Numbered from the stretch's first letter, positions 25,897 to 35,278 are shown. The stretch is 64,000 bases of DNA from Gilvimarinus xylanilyticus (GCF_024195295.1 NZ_JAMFTH010000001.1:496001-560000), one strand, 5' to 3'. Notes: a model not told the origin generated them from the letters alone. Numbers and translations: made by a program.

Positions 25897-26634
25897 TCAC
25901 TCAAAGCTCGAGATCTCTTCACCGTCGATCTCGGATTCGTGAATATAAATGGTGTACTCGTCACCATCTTCGACTTGCTGCATGCGCACCAGCAAATACT
26001 GGTACTCTGGCGCCATCCAGGCGTAGGTAATGCGGTCGTCGTCCTTGCGGGTGCGCTCGACCTTTACCGTGTCCACCTTGCCCAGTGGGGTGTCCAGCGT
26101 TTCGCGGCCCACGATGGCAAAGCGGTATTGCTTAATGCTGCCGCCATCGGCGATGTCATACACCAAGTCTTCGTGCCTGCCCGCAATTAAGTCGCGTTGC
26201 AGTTGCATTTGAAAGCTGGTTTTGTCCATAACCCCGGGGTGAACTTTCATCTTCCAGGGTTTGTTTTCTACATTGTTGGTGACCCGGCCTTTGTCCCAGT
26301 CAAAATCCAACTTCGCGTCGCGATCCCGGCCCAGTCCCCGACGCTTGTAAATGTAGGTCGTGGGGCGAAGTTGCTCGGGTGTGGGGTAATCGAAGTAGCT
26401 AATCTCTTCGATACTCGCGAGCATGGAATCGGCGAAAAAACGCAGCTTTTTGCCCTCGGCCGTATCGCTGAGCTCGTGGGTCGCCGTAATCGTAAAACCA
26501 TAGTATGAGGCTTTGTAGACGTTTTTAAAGGTCTGGGGATAAGAAGGTTCGGTTTTGGGGGGCTCGGCGGCGGCCACGAAGCCGCTAAAAAACAGCATTG
26601 TCAGGGCCGCACAGGGGGCTAGTAATCGATTCAT
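25897..26634 (-). CDS. DUF3108 periplasmic protein
   Basis: 245 residues with a signal peptide to about residue 22 (FFSGFVAAAEPP). The mature part is beta-rich with the DUF3108 marks: YKASYYGFTITATHEL, then a RPTTYIYKRRGLGRDRDAKL stretch. DTVKVERTRKDDDRITYAWM and YLLVRMQQVEDGDEYTIYI follow. It is 8 nt downstream of purN, an order seen in Pseudomonas and relatives. The family has no settled function; it is probably a periplasmic lipid- or wall-related beta-barrel-like fold. Confidence 0.88.
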   Translation of the reverse strand: MNRLLAPCAALTMLFFSGFVAAAEPPKTEPSYPQTFKNVYKASYYGFTITATHELSDTAEGKKLRFFADSMLASIEEISYFDYPTPEQLRPTTYIYKRRGLGRDRDAKLDFDWDKGRVTNNVENKPWKMKVHPGVMDKTSFQMQLQRDLIAGRHEDLVYDIADGGSIKQYRFAIVGRETLDTPLGKVDTVKVERTRKDDDRITYAWMAPEYQYLLVRMQQVEDGDEYTIYIHESEIDGEEISSFE

Positions 26635-26641
26635 AAAATCC

Positions 26642-27304
26642 TTATTGGGCGGTTGATGACCTTACTTGGTAACCGCAGGCGGGCAAAGGTTCACTGTCAA
26701 GCAACGCCTTATTGTCTGTCATGGTCAGGCGCCCCTCGGCAAACCATTGCACCGCCAGTGGGTAGATAACATGCTCTTGTTGCTGCACTCGCGCGGCCAG
26801 GCTGGCGGCGTCGTCACCGGGTATCACAGGCACCACTGCCTGGATGGCCGCGGGGCCGCCGTCCAGCTCGTCCGTGACAAAGTGCACCGTAACCCCGTGT
26901 TCGCTGTCGCCCGCATCCAGCGCGCGCTGGTGGGTGTGCAGCCCCTGGTACTTGGGTAGCAACGAGGGGTGAATATTCAGCATACGACCCTGATAACGCT
27001 GAGTAAACTCGGGGGTCAGAATTCGCATAAAGCCCGCCAGTACCACCAGGTCGGGGCGGTATTGGTCAATCTGCTGGGCCAGCTCGGTATCAAAGTCTTC
27101 GCGGCTGGCAAAGCTTTTGTGATCAAGCGTTAACGCCTCAATGCCCGCCTCGGCGGCGCGCTCTAAGCCGCGCACGCCGGGGCGGTTACTGATCACGCAG
27201 GCGATCTCCACGGGCAGGCTGCCCGCTTTTTGGCCGTCTATTAAAGCTTGCAGGTTGCTGCCGCTGCCCGAAATCAGCACGACAACACGGGTGGTCTCGC
27301 TCAT
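26642..27304 (-). CDS. purN: Phosphoribosylglycinamide formyltransferase 1
   Basis: 220 residues. It transfers the formyl group of 10-formyl-tetrahydrofolate to GAR in purine synthesis. Seen in the sequence: [16 protein letters not shown] (phosphate loop), [28 protein letters not shown] and [20 protein letters not shown] with the catalytic Asn-His pair. The catalytic Asp region reads [19 protein letters not shown]. The start overlaps the purM stop by ATGA, as in other gammaproteobacteria. Confidence 0.96.
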   Translation of the reverse strand: MSETTRVVVLISGSGSNLQALIDGQKAGSLPVEIACVISNRPGVRGLERAAEAGIEALTLDHKSFASREDFDTELAQQIDQYRPDLVVLAGFMRILTPEFTQRYQGRMLNIHPSLLPKYQGLHTHQRALDAGDSEHGVTVHFVTDELDGGPAAIQAVVPVIPGDDAASLAARVQQQEHVIYPLAVQWFAEGRLTMTDNKALLDSEPLPACGYQVRSSTAQ

Positions 27305-28356
27305 GCAGACAGACCTGTCAGTTCCACTTGTTCTTCGCCTTCGGCGGCATCGCTAATATGCCCCACTTTAAAGGCGGTTTCGCCGGCGTTATTCAGCAGC
27401 TTAATCGCTTCGTCGGCGCGTTCGGCGGGCACGGCGATGATCATGCCCACGCCGCAGTTAAAGGTGCGGTACATTTCGCGCGGCTCAACATTGCCCGCCT
27501 GCTGCAACCAATTGAATACTTCGGGCATCTGCCAGCTGTTAATGTCGATAACCGCTTTGGCGCTAGCGGGCAGCACGCGCGGAATGTTTTCCCACAGTCC
27601 GCCCCCGGTAATGTGCGACAGCGCGTGAACCGGCAGGGTTTTAATCAGCTCAAGCAAGGGCTTAACGTAGATTTTGGTGGGGGCCATTAAAGCATCCGCT
27701 AGGCTCTGACCGCCGCAGTCCTGCTGTAAGTCGGCGCCCGAGACTTCAATAATTTTACGGATTAGCGAGTAGCCGTTGGAGTGGGGGCCGGTAGAGGCAA
27801 GACCAATCAGCGCGTCGCCCGCCGCTACTTTGCTGCCGTCAATCAGTTCGCTCTTTTCCGCCACACCCACGCAAAAGCCCGCCAGGTCGTAGTCTTCGCC
27901 CTCGTACATGCCAGGCATCTCAGCGGTCTCACCGCCCACCAGGGCGCAGCCGGACTGGGCGCAGCCCTCGCCAATGCCGGTTACCACGGCCGAGGCGACA
28001 TCCACATTAAGTTTGCCGGTGGCGTAGTAATCCAGGAAAAACAGGGGCTCAGCGCCGGCAACCACCAGGTCGTTAACGCACATGCCCACCAGATCGATAC
28101 CAATGGTGTCGTGCTTGCCCAAATCCATCGCCAGGCGCAATTTGGTGCCCACGCCGTCGGTGCCCGACACCAGTACCGGTTCGCGGTAGCCGGTGGGCAG
28201 CTCGCACAGTGCGCCAAAGCCACCCAGGCCCGCCATCACTTCGGGGCGGCGGGTGCGTTTGGCAACACCCTTAATGCGTTCTACCAGGGCGTTGCCCGCA
28301 TCGATGTCGACACCGGCGTCTTTATAGCTTAACGAGGTGGGGGTGTTTTCGCTCAT
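27301..28356 (-). CDS. purM: Phosphoribosylformylglycinamidine cyclo-ligase
   Basis: 351 residues, the normal length of AIR synthetase. Signatures are [20 protein letters not shown] at the N-terminus, [47 protein letters not shown] and [16 protein letters not shown]. It performs the fifth step of IMP synthesis and heads the purM-purN-DUF3108 transcript. The divergent neighbour at 28540 leaves about 180 nt for both promoters. Confidence 0.96.
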   Translation of the reverse strand: MSENTPTSLSYKDAGVDIDAGNALVERIKGVAKRTRRPEVMAGLGGFGALCELPTGYREPVLVSGTDGVGTKLRLAMDLGKHDTIGIDLVGMCVNDLVVAGAEPLFFLDYYATGKLNVDVASAVVTGIGEGCAQSGCALVGGETAEMPGMYEGEDYDLAGFCVGVAEKSELIDGSKVAAGDALIGLASTGPHSNGYSLIRKIIEVSGADLQQDCGGQSLADALMAPTKIYVKPLLELIKTLPVHALSHITGGGLWENIPRVLPASAKAVIDINSWQMPEVFNWLQQAGNVEPREMYRTFNCGVGMIIAVPAERADEAIKLLNNAGETAFKVGHISDAAEGEEQVELTGLSA

Positions 28357-28539
28357 AGCGCTTGCTGATTCCGTATTGTGTCCGGGAACCGGACAGGTTG
28401 ATCGTTAAAGGCGCGTATTCTACCGGAAAATTTCACGAAATGCCTTGGCCGGGGGCGAATAAACCCTTTGCCGCGCACAGCTCGACCGGCGGGGTAAGCA
28501 AAGCGTAAATTTGCCTGCTACAATGCGCCCTTTGAATCA

Positions 28540-29688
28540 GTGAAAGCTGCTGTGTTTCAGCCATTCGGAGACAGAACCCTGATTAAGCCGTTGCGATTTT
28601 TCTTCGTACTTTTGCTGCTGTTCGGCGGCGCCGTTCAGGCCGAGCAGAAAGTGGACCTATACAGCGCCAACGAGCTGGTGAAAAGCCAGTCGCTGGCTCA
28701 GCGCGAAGCCGCCGCCAAGCACGCCCTGGAGCGTGTGTTGGTCAGAGTCTCGGGCAGTCAGCAGGCCGCCACCAAACCCCAGGTGCGCGACGCTCTGGTG
28801 CGCGCGCAAGACTATGTGTACGAATACAGCTACAGCGGCACCGACGAAACCTTGGAAGGCATTGAGGGCGAGCCGGTGCCAGCCTCGCGTTTACACCTCA
28901 AATTCTCGGCGGCGCTGGTTGAGCAACTGCTGCGCGAAGCCGGGTTGACGTTTTGGCCCGCCAACCGTCCCGAAGTCTTGGTATGGATTGTCGAAAACAG
29001 CGGGGCCGAGTCGCAGATCGTGAGCGACTCCGAGCGCTGGCAAACACTGCGCGAGCAAGCGGCGCTTCGCGGTGTGCCTATCAGCGCCCCCTTGTTTGAT
29101 TTGGAAGACCACCTGGCCATGCCCGCGCAAACACTTTGGCAGCTGGATGCTCCCACCATCCGCGAAGCCTCCGAGCGCTACCGCGCCGATGCTATATTGG
29201 TGGTGCGCTACAGTCAGTTATCCGACGGCCGTTTTCGCGGCGACTGGCAGCTAATGCACAGCGAAGGCGAGGCGAGCTTTGAGGGCCAGGGTGAGACCCT
29301 GGCGCCGCTGTTGCAAGCGGCCGTAAACGATACCGCCGACCGTTTTGCCTCACTGTATGCCATTAATCCCAGCGAAACCGGCTCGGCGAGCATTGCGATG
29401 CGCGTCGACAATGTCACAAGCTTTGCCACCTACAAGCAGATTGAACGCTACCTGTCCTCTCTGGCACTGGTTCGGCGGGTGCAAATGCACAGTCTGTCCG
29501 AGCAGGGGCTTATACTTCAGCTATTCACCGAGGGCGACATTACCCGGCTTGAGAACACTCTGCAGTTGGCGCAAGTGCTAACCCCTGCATCCGATAGCGT
29601 CAGCCTGTCCGCCAACCGTTATCAGCGCCGCGGCTCGCTCGAGCGCCCCCTTCGCTACCGGGCATTGGGTCAGGAGGCTTCTCCGTGA
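28540..29688 (+). CDS. DUF2066 domain protein, exported
   Basis: Up to 382 residues from a GTG at 28540. The hydrophobic export segment (LRFFFVLLLLFGGAVQA) begins only around residue 18, so the true start may be a later non-ATG codon near 28590. The mature part has the DUF2066 start (VDLYSANELVKSQSLAQREA, then ALERVLVRVSGS) and a YSGTDETLEG loop. It sits between purM and hda, the conserved place of DUF2066 in Pseudomonas and relatives. Function is unknown. It overlaps hda by GTGA. Confidence 0.85.
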   Translation: MKAAVFQPFGDRTLIKPLRFFFVLLLLFGGAVQAEQKVDLYSANELVKSQSLAQREAAAKHALERVLVRVSGSQQAATKPQVRDALVRAQDYVYEYSYSGTDETLEGIEGEPVPASRLHLKFSAALVEQLLREAGLTFWPANRPEVLVWIVENSGAESQIVSDSERWQTLREQAALRGVPISAPLFDLEDHLAMPAQTLWQLDAPTIREASERYRADAILVVRYSQLSDGRFRGDWQLMHSEGEASFEGQGETLAPLLQAAVNDTADRFASLYAINPSETGSASIAMRVDNVTSFATYKQIERYLSSLALVRRVQMHSLSEQGLILQLFTEGDITRLENTLQLAQVLTPASDSVSLSANRYQRRGSLERPLRYRALGQEASP

Positions 29689-30398
29689 GTAGTGCGCCCG
29701 AGCAGTTATCCCTGGGGGTAAGCCTTAAGGACGACGCCACCTTTGATAATTTTTACGCCCCCGAGGGATCGGCCAACGGCCAGATTATTCAGGCGTTAAA
29801 TCGCCAGGTAGAGGGTACTGGCGAGCAGTTTATTTACCTGTGGGGCAGCGCTGGGGCAGGGTTGACCCACCTGTTACAAGCCAGCAGCCACTACGCCGAA
29901 TCGCGCGGTTTGGCGGTGCAGTACTTACCCCTGCAAGACGTGATGGGCTTTGCCCCCGATGCCTTACTGGACGGTATGGAGCAGCTGGACATGGTGTGCC
30001 TGGATGGGCTGGACGCTGTGGCCGGCAAACCAGAATGGGAGCGCGCTCTGTTTAGTCTTTACAACGCCCTGCGTGACACCGGCCGTTTGCTGCTAGTGGC
30101 GGCCACGGGCAACGCCCGCTCGCTGGGCATTGAACTGCCCGACCTGCGCTCGCGCTTGATGTGGGGCGCCATGTACCAGGTGCAGGGCCTGTCAGATGAG
30201 GACAAAATTCGCGCCCTCAGCGCCCGCGCCCGCGAACGCGGCATGGAGCTCGGCGAAGACGTCGCCACCTTTATCGTCCAGCGCGTCCCCCGCGATATGA
30301 ACCAACTGTTCTGCTACCTGCACCGCCTAGACCACGCCTCACTCGCCGAGCAGCGCAAACTGACTATTCCGTTTGTGAAAAAAGTGTTGGGGTTGTAG
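29685..30398 (+). CDS. hda: DnaA regulatory inactivator Hda
   Basis: 237 residues from the GTG overlapping the previous stop. A DnaA-like AAA+ fold is visible: QLSLGVSLKDDATFDNFYAP at the N-terminus, including the clamp-binding QLSLG motif. The nucleotide loop is degenerate (LWGSAGAGLTHLLQA), followed by the Walker B region MVCLDGLDAVAG and DLRSRLMWGAMYQV. With the DNA-loaded clamp, Hda triggers ATP hydrolysis on DnaA and limits re-initiation. The length is normal. Confidence 0.94.
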   Translation: MSSAPEQLSLGVSLKDDATFDNFYAPEGSANGQIIQALNRQVEGTGEQFIYLWGSAGAGLTHLLQASSHYAESRGLAVQYLPLQDVMGFAPDALLDGMEQLDMVCLDGLDAVAGKPEWERALFSLYNALRDTGRLLLVAATGNARSLGIELPDLRSRLMWGAMYQVQGLSDEDKIRALSARARERGMELGEDVATFIVQRVPRDMNQLFCYLHRLDHASLAEQRKLTIPFVKKVLGL

Positions 30399-30409
30399 GG
30401 TGGTCGGAC

Positions 30410-30528
30410 GTCTGAGGTCTGAAGCGAAAATACGCTCGGAATCGCCATTGTTTGTTGTTCGGCAATGGCGGCGCCGGATGCTCGTTTCCAATTCGCATCT
30501 GACCTCAGACATCCGTCATCAGACCTCC
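30410..30528. repeat. Mini-element-like intergenic repeat with inverted GTCTGAGGTCTGA ends
   Basis: GTCTGAGGTCTGA at 30410-30422 and TCTGACCTCAGAC at 30498-30510 face each other, with a further CATCAGACC at 30517-30525. Between them is an inner palindrome, CGCCATTG at 30443-30450 against CAATGGCG at 30463-30470. The whole lies between hda and the GH9 gene and has no coding capacity. The layout is like a small non-autonomous element or a nested REP. Confidence 0.6.
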
Positions 30529-30638
30529 TCCCCATTAACCATTCTTTGCTCTCCCTGATACAGCTCTTCACTCAATCGCGCTACACTCGATGGCTGCACC
30601 ATTAAGTCAATATAACTATATAAAGATAGGAAGAGCCC

Positions 30639-32483
30639 ATGAAACCTTTCAGCTTAAAAGCCGCTGTGGCTTTTTGCAGTGCCTGTGTATTAACCGCCTG
30701 TGGTAGCAGCGGTGGTGGCAGTACATCCAACCCGCCCAGTAATCAGTCCAGCGAGCAGTCCAGTAGCCAGAGTAGCGAGGCCCAAAGTTCCAGCGCGGTA
30801 AGCAGCGCCAGCAGCTCGGTGGTAACCAGCGCCGGGCGCATTAAGCTAAACCAGCTGGGCTATGCGCCCCAGGCCAGCAAAGTGGCCGTGGTGCCCGAGG
30901 TGGTCGCCAGCGAGTTCAGCGTGATAGATACCGCCGATAACAGCGTGGTTTACACCGGCGACTTAAGCGCCGCCGCGCGCTGGGCACCGGCCAATCAAAC
31001 CGTGGCCCTGGCCGATTTTAGCGAGTTGCAAACCCCTGGCACCTACCGTTTGCAGGTCGAGGGCGCGGATTTATCCGACCCCTTTAAAGTGGGCGGCTCG
31101 CCCTACGCCGAGCTTAACGCCGCCGCGATTAAAGCCTACTACTACAACCGCGCCAGTACCGAGCTTTTGCCCGAGCACGCCGGCACCTGGGCCCGCGCCG
31201 CTGGCCACCCCGACACCAATGTGCTGGTGCACGAATCCGCCGCTAGCACCGAGCGCCCGGCGGGCACCGCCATTAGCGCCCCCAAAGGTTGGTACGACGC
31301 CGGCGATTTTGGCAAATACATTGTGAATTCAGGTATTTCTACCTACACCTTGCTGGCGGCCCTGGAGCATAACGGCGATTACTACGCCGATCAGGATCTG
31401 AACATCCCCGAAAGCGGCAATGCCATTCCCGACCTGTTAGACGAGGCCATGTGGAATCTGGAGTGGATGCTGGATATGCAAGACCCCAACGACGGCGGCG
31501 TGTATCACAAGCTGACCACCAAAGGTTTTGCCGGCGCGGTAATGCCCGCCGAGGGCACCGCCCAGCGCTATGTGGTGCAAAAGGGCACATCCGCCGCGCT
31601 TAACTTTGCGGCGGTTATGGCAACCGCTAGCCGGGTTGTGGCCGATTATGAAGAAGTCTACTCGGGCCTGTCCGATGAAATGCTGGCGGCCGCCGAGTCC
31701 GCCTGGCAGTGGGCCCAGGCTAACCCCAATGTCGCCTACGACCAGCCCAGCGACATCAGCACCGGCGCCTATGGCGATGGCAGCTTTGGCGATGAATTCG
31801 CCTGGGCCGCGGCCGAGCTGTACATCACCACCGGCAATGACGACTACTATGAGGCATTGGATTTGCCCTCACAGGGAATCGGCAACCCCGGCTGGTCGTA
31901 CACCGCTGCCCTGGCGTGGATGTCGCTGGCCCACCACCGCAATCATTTAACCGACGCGGCGGATGTATCGCTGATTGAATCGGGTATTAAAAACTTTGCC
32001 GACCAGCTGGCCGGTGAAAGCGAGGCCTCGGCTTACGGTGTCGCTCTTTCCGAAGGCGATATGTACTGGGGCAGCAACGGCGGCGCTCTTAACAAAGCCA
32101 TGATGCTACTACAAGGCTACCGCTTAAACGGCGATGCTCGCTATGTTCAAGCCGCACAAGCCTTGCTGGACTACGCCTTGGGTCGCAACCCCACCGATTA
32201 CAGCTATGTAACCGGCTTTGGTGAACGTCCGCCCATGCACATTCACCACCGTCAGTCCGAAGCCGACGGCATTGTTGATCCGGTACCCGGCTTTTTAGCC
32301 GGCGGCCCCAACACCGATGCCCCCAACGACTGCGGCGCCGATCAGTATCCCGCCGGCAACGAAGCCAAAGCCCGCGCCTATTTGGACCACTGGTGCAGCT
32401 ATTCCACCAACGAAGTTACCATTAATTGGAACGCGCCTTTGGTGTATGTGAGTGGGGCTCTGGATGAGTATTATGGGGAGTGA
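30639..32483 (+). CDS. GH9 cellulase, lipoprotein
   Basis: 614 residues. The lipobox LTAC gives Cys21, and a Ser/Gln-rich linker runs to about residue 65. An N-terminal CelD-type Ig domain covers about 68-150 (IKLNQLGYAPQASKVAVV). The (alpha/alpha)6 barrel runs from about 160 to the end. The catalytic base Asp is in GWYDAGDFGKYI, the conserved His motif is GFGERPPMHIHHR after GRNPTDYSYVT, and the acid Glu is in NEVTINWNAPLVYVSGALDE. It hydrolyses beta-1,4-glucans and is probably anchored at the outer membrane. It follows a clear AGGAAGAG site. It is GC-richer than the accessory DNA near 40 kb. Confidence 0.94.
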   Translation: MKPFSLKAAVAFCSACVLTACGSSGGGSTSNPPSNQSSEQSSSQSSEAQSSSAVSSASSSVVTSAGRIKLNQLGYAPQASKVAVVPEVVASEFSVIDTADNSVVYTGDLSAAARWAPANQTVALADFSELQTPGTYRLQVEGADLSDPFKVGGSPYAELNAAAIKAYYYNRASTELLPEHAGTWARAAGHPDTNVLVHESAASTERPAGTAISAPKGWYDAGDFGKYIVNSGISTYTLLAALEHNGDYYADQDLNIPESGNAIPDLLDEAMWNLEWMLDMQDPNDGGVYHKLTTKGFAGAVMPAEGTAQRYVVQKGTSAALNFAAVMATASRVVADYEEVYSGLSDEMLAAAESAWQWAQANPNVAYDQPSDISTGAYGDGSFGDEFAWAAAELYITTGNDDYYEALDLPSQGIGNPGWSYTAALAWMSLAHHRNHLTDAADVSLIESGIKNFADQLAGESEASAYGVALSEGDMYWGSNGGALNKAMMLLQGYRLNGDARYVQAAQALLDYALGRNPTDYSYVTGFGERPPMHIHHRQSEADGIVDPVPGFLAGGPNTDAPNDCGADQYPAGNEAKARAYLDHWCSYSTNEVTINWNAPLVYVSGALDEYYGE

Positions 32484-32660
32484 GGAAAGTCTGACGTCGG
32501 AGGTCTGATGTTAGACGCTTAATGAAAGTCGCAGAACGCAAATAAAAGCGCGGAACGCTGAATGCGGAATGCAAAAAAAACGCAGAATGCGGAATGTAAT
32601 AGCGTCAGACGTCGGATGTCTGATGCTGTGGAAAAATGCGGTACGTGGAATGCTTAACGC
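32484..32660. repeat. Degenerate intergenic repeats after the GH9 gene
   Basis: The stretch contains AGTCTGACGTCGGAGGTCTGA near 32489-32509 and the related GCGTCAGACGTCGGATGTCTGA near 32602-32623. Between and after these lie several copies of GCGGAACGC/GCGGAATGC-like strings. The latter look like decayed complements of the GTTCAGC heptad found at 32784. No gene is visible in 32484-32893. Confidence 0.55.
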
Positions 32661-32783
32661 GGAACGCAAAAGAAGGGGCAGGCCTAGTGGTTTGCCCCTT
32701 TTTATTGTGAGATTTATGTGGAGAAGTTTAGACCTAGTCTGACAAAAACTTGACAGCGACTGTGCCAAAACCGCGATAATTTT

Positions 32784-32860
32784 GTTCAGCGTTCAGCGTT
32801 CAGCGTTCAGCGTTCAGCGTTCAGCGTTCAGCGTTCAGCGTTCAGCGTTCAGCGTTCAGC
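32784..32860. repeat. Eleven exact tandem copies of the heptamer GTTCAGC
   Basis: The 77 bases from 32784 to 32860 are eleven perfect head-to-tail units of GTTCAGC. They run straight into GTCGGACATCCGACC (32861-32875), part of the inverted TCTGA/CGTCGGAC family, which ends 4 nt before the stop of the persulfide dioxygenase gene. Seven-base perfect units are prone to slippage, so copy number may vary between isolates. Confidence 0.95.
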
Positions 32861-32893
32861 GTCGGACATCCGACCTCAGACGTCCGACATTCT

Positions 32894-33583
32894 TTAAACC
32901 TCCCCACAAGCCTGATTCGCCGGCACGGCCACGTCCATCATTTTGGGGTTGGGTAAATCCAGCGAGTTCATTAAGTTCACATACTCTTCCACGTCTTTCA
33001 CTTGCAGGCGCGGGTTGTGGGCGCTTTCTTCGCCAATGGTGCTGACCATCCAGCCTTTGTAATCGTGGCCGGGGTAAACCCAGGTATGGGCGGGCAGCTT
33101 GAGTAAATTGCTGAACAAACTCTGGTACTGATCCCGCGCATTGCCGTTTTGAAAATCCGTGCGTCCGGTGCCGCGAATCAATAAAGTATCGCCGGTAAAC
33201 ACCGAGGTGTCGCCGTCGTGCTCCAGCATAAACGTATAAGAGTCGTCGGTATGGCCCGGGGTGAACAGTGTGGTAAGTGTCAGTCCGCCCACGTTTAAGG
33301 TATCGCCATCGCGGTAGGTGCCGTTGGCGCAGTCGGCTTTGGACTGCTCGCCCACGCGAGTTTCGCAGCCGGTCAGCTCGCGCAGTTTTCCCAGCGCGGT
33401 AATATGGTCGGCGTGAGTGTGGGTGTCAATGGCCAGTACCAATGTTAAGTCCAGCTCTTTTAACAAGGTGATGTAGCTGTCGGTATTGTCTATCACCGGA
33501 TCAATCAACACCGCCTGGCCTTGGTCGGCGAGCAAGTAAGTGTAGGTGCTGGATGTTTGGTCGAACAATTGTCTAAAAATCAT
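32894..33583 (-). CDS. Persulfide dioxygenase-like MBL-fold hydrolase
   Basis: 229 residues of the ETHE1/Blh branch of the metallo-beta-lactamase fold. The iron-binding motif THTHADHITALG is near residue 55, GHTDDSYTF lies further on, and FTGDTLLIRGTGRTDFQ carries the conserved Asp and the ETHE1-type GRTDFQ. VYPGHDYKG supplies the last His. It oxidises glutathione persulfide to sulfite using oxygen. It is the last gene of a four-gene operon and starts after a GAGGA site. Rhodanese and exporter partners upstream support the sulfide role. Confidence 0.9.
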   Translation of the reverse strand: MIFRQLFDQTSSTYTYLLADQGQAVLIDPVIDNTDSYITLLKELDLTLVLAIDTHTHADHITALGKLRELTGCETRVGEQSKADCANGTYRDGDTLNVGGLTLTTLFTPGHTDDSYTFMLEHDGDTSVFTGDTLLIRGTGRTDFQNGNARDQYQSLFSNLLKLPAHTWVYPGHDYKGWMVSTIGEESAHNPRLQVKDVEEYVNLMNSLDLPNPKMMDVAVPANQACGEV

Positions 33584-33593
33584 CGTTAAATCC

Positions 33594-34412
33594 TCACGAA
33601 AACAAACTTACAATGGAAACGGCCACCAGCGATACGGCAAACACTTTTTGTTTAACTACATGGTTAATCTTGCCGCTGACCCATTGGCCCAGCATCATCC
33701 CCGCGATACCACCGGCGGCAATTTGCCCGAGCATACTCACGTCTAACGCGCCGCCCATTTGCCAGTAGCTGATAAACCCGGCGCTGCTGATGACCGCAAT
33801 AATCACCAGCGAGGTCGCCACTGCCTGGGCCATACCAATGCGGCTTAAAAACAGCAGCAGGGGGACAATCAAAAAGCCGCCGCCCACGCCGAATAACCCC
33901 GACAGTAAACCCACTAACAATCCGCCCAGCGCCAGCCCGGCCATGCAGTGCGGGCGCAGTTGAAACTGGCCACTGGGGCTTAAGCGGCAAAGCGGGCCTT
34001 GCAACGAATAGTCGCCCGGGTTGGCGCGGGTCACTTTGGTCTGGTCAGGCGAGTGCAGGGCACTGAGATACATACGCGCGGCGATCACTAACGCCAGCAC
34101 ATTAAACCCAATCAACAGCGCGGTTTCGGGTAAGCGCTGCGCCAGCCATTGCCCCAGCGGGGCGCTGATGACCCCGCCTGCGCCCAGCACTAAGGCGGGC
34201 ACCCACAAAATGCGCCGGTTTCCCCGGTGGCGCAGGCTGCCGTATAAAGCGCTGGCAGCCACGGCCGCCAGGGCAATGCCCGCGGCCTGTTGCATGGGCA
34301 GTTGCAGCAGAATAATCAGCAGGGGCACGGCAAAGACCGAACCGCCCGCACCGGTCAGGCCCAGTACCAGACCGATGACAACGCCAATTGCCGGGGTGAT
34401 GAAAAGCTCCAC
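33594..34412 (-). CDS. TauE/SafE-family sulfite/anion exporter
   Basis: 272 residues with about eight membrane helices in two repeats. Each repeat starts with a Gly-rich motif: GLVLGLTGAGGSVFAVPLLI near the N-terminus and GLLSGLFGVGGGFLIVPLLL near residue 165. This is the TauE/SafE layout. In this operon it would export sulfite or related sulfur oxyanions made by the persulfide dioxygenase. The GTG start follows the rhodanese stop by one base, so translation is probably coupled. Confidence 0.9.
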   Translation of the reverse strand: MELFITPAIGVVIGLVLGLTGAGGSVFAVPLLIILLQLPMQQAAGIALAAVAASALYGSLRHRGNRRILWVPALVLGAGGVISAPLGQWLAQRLPETALLIGFNVLALVIAARMYLSALHSPDQTKVTRANPGDYSLQGPLCRLSPSGQFQLRPHCMAGLALGGLLVGLLSGLFGVGGGFLIVPLLLFLSRIGMAQAVATSLVIIAVISSAGFISYWQMGGALDVSMLGQIAAGGIAGMMLGQWVSGKINHVVKQKVFAVSLVAVSIVSLFS

Positions 34413-34413
34413 A

Positions 34414-34950
34414 TTATCCCCGCTGGTTCCAGCTCATGCGCGCCAGCAACATGCCCATGGCACAAGTGTCGGTCACACCGGCAAACACCAGGCCCGCACC
34501 TACAAAGCCGGACAGGGCGTAAAACATGGGGTTAAGCAGCGCGCCTAAAATAACCCCCACCAGCACCAGGCTACCGGCGGTGATACGTACCTGACGCTCC
34601 AGCGAAATCACATTGCTGTCGCCTTTTTGCAGTGGGGCATTGTCGTGTTGGCTCAGGGCGTTTACCCCGCCGGTGACAATAATCAGCGGCTCGTCCACTT
34701 TCCCCGCCAGATTATTTGCCGCCATTTCGGCGCGTTTGCCGCTCTGGCACATCAAATAAATAGGCTTGCCTTGCTGGCCGCGGGCCGCCATTTCGGCTTT
34801 GACTCGCTCGGCGGTAATCTCCTGCACCGGAATAAAAATACTGCCGGGTACATGGGCGTTAGCGGTTTCGGCCGGGGTGCGTACATCCAGCACGCAGCAG
34901 TCCGGGTGTTGGTTTAAAAACTCTTGCGTGGTTGCGGTTTTATGGCTCAT
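34414..34950 (-). CDS. Rhodanese domain fused to DUF2892 membrane domain
   Basis: 178 residues from the ATG at 34950, with GGGAG upstream. Residues 1-110 are a rhodanese fold with the active loop CQSGKRA (sulfur-carrying Cys near residue 69) and the DVRTPAE start motif. Residues 118-170 hold two hydrophobic helices of the DUF2892 (YgaP-type) domain, with a conserved PMFYALSGFVGAGLVFAGVT stretch. The enzyme moves sulfane sulfur between carriers at the inner membrane. It lies between the repressor and the exporter of the sulfide operon. Confidence 0.9.
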   Translation of the reverse strand: MSHKTATTQEFLNQHPDCCVLDVRTPAETANAHVPGSIFIPVQEITAERVKAEMAARGQQGKPIYLMCQSGKRAEMAANNLAGKVDEPLIIVTGGVNALSQHDNAPLQKGDSNVISLERQVRITAGSLVLVGVILGALLNPMFYALSGFVGAGLVFAGVTDTCAMGMLLARMSWNQRG

Positions 34951-34972
34951 GGCTTTGCTCCCGTTTGATACG

Positions 34973-35278
34973 TTAAGGGCAATAAATACTCTGTAATACT
35001 TCAATAATCCGCACCGCGGCATCGCCGTTTAAGCAGTAGTAAATTTTCTGCGAATCGCGCCGGGTGCTGACCAACTCGGCCTCGCGCAGGGCTGCCAAGT
35101 GTTGCGATAGGGCCGACTGAGACAGTGGCACTTGGGTATTCAAATCGCTTACGCTCATCTCACCGTTAATCAGCGCGCACAGAATCATCAGGCGCTTTTC
35201 ATTGGCGAGCATTTTCAAAAGGCCCGCCGCCTGAGTGGCGTTGGCCTGTAATTGTTCCGGTGTCATGGATTGGTTCAT
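34973..35278 (-). CDS. bigR: ArsR-type persulfide-sensing repressor, BigR/SqrR-like
   Basis: 101 residues with a winged helix (LLKMLANEKRLMILCALING, LSQSALSQHLAALREAELVS, then RDSQKIYYCL). Cys34 lies in the RLMILC helix and Cys100 is the penultimate residue. The 66-residue gap equals that between the sensing cysteines known in SqrR (41 and 107) and BigR (42 and 108). A disulfide or polysulfide link between the two would release DNA. It is the first gene of the sulfide operon, with a palindrome just upstream. The gene name follows this likeness, not proof. Confidence 0.85.
   Translation of the reverse strand: MNQSMTPEQLQANATQAAGLLKMLANEKRLMILCALINGEMSVSDLNTQVPLSQSALSQHLAALREAELVSTRRDSQKIYYCLNGDAAVRIIEVLQSIYCP

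Noticed and set aside
32784-32860. Possible CRISPR or replication-origin iterons
   Set aside because: Seven-base perfect units without spacers, no rep gene and no DnaA boxes. A slipped-strand minisatellite explains it.
34021-34548. 175-residue plus-strand frame opposite the TauE and rhodanese genes
   Set aside because: Antisense to two clear family proteins; low-complexity composition.
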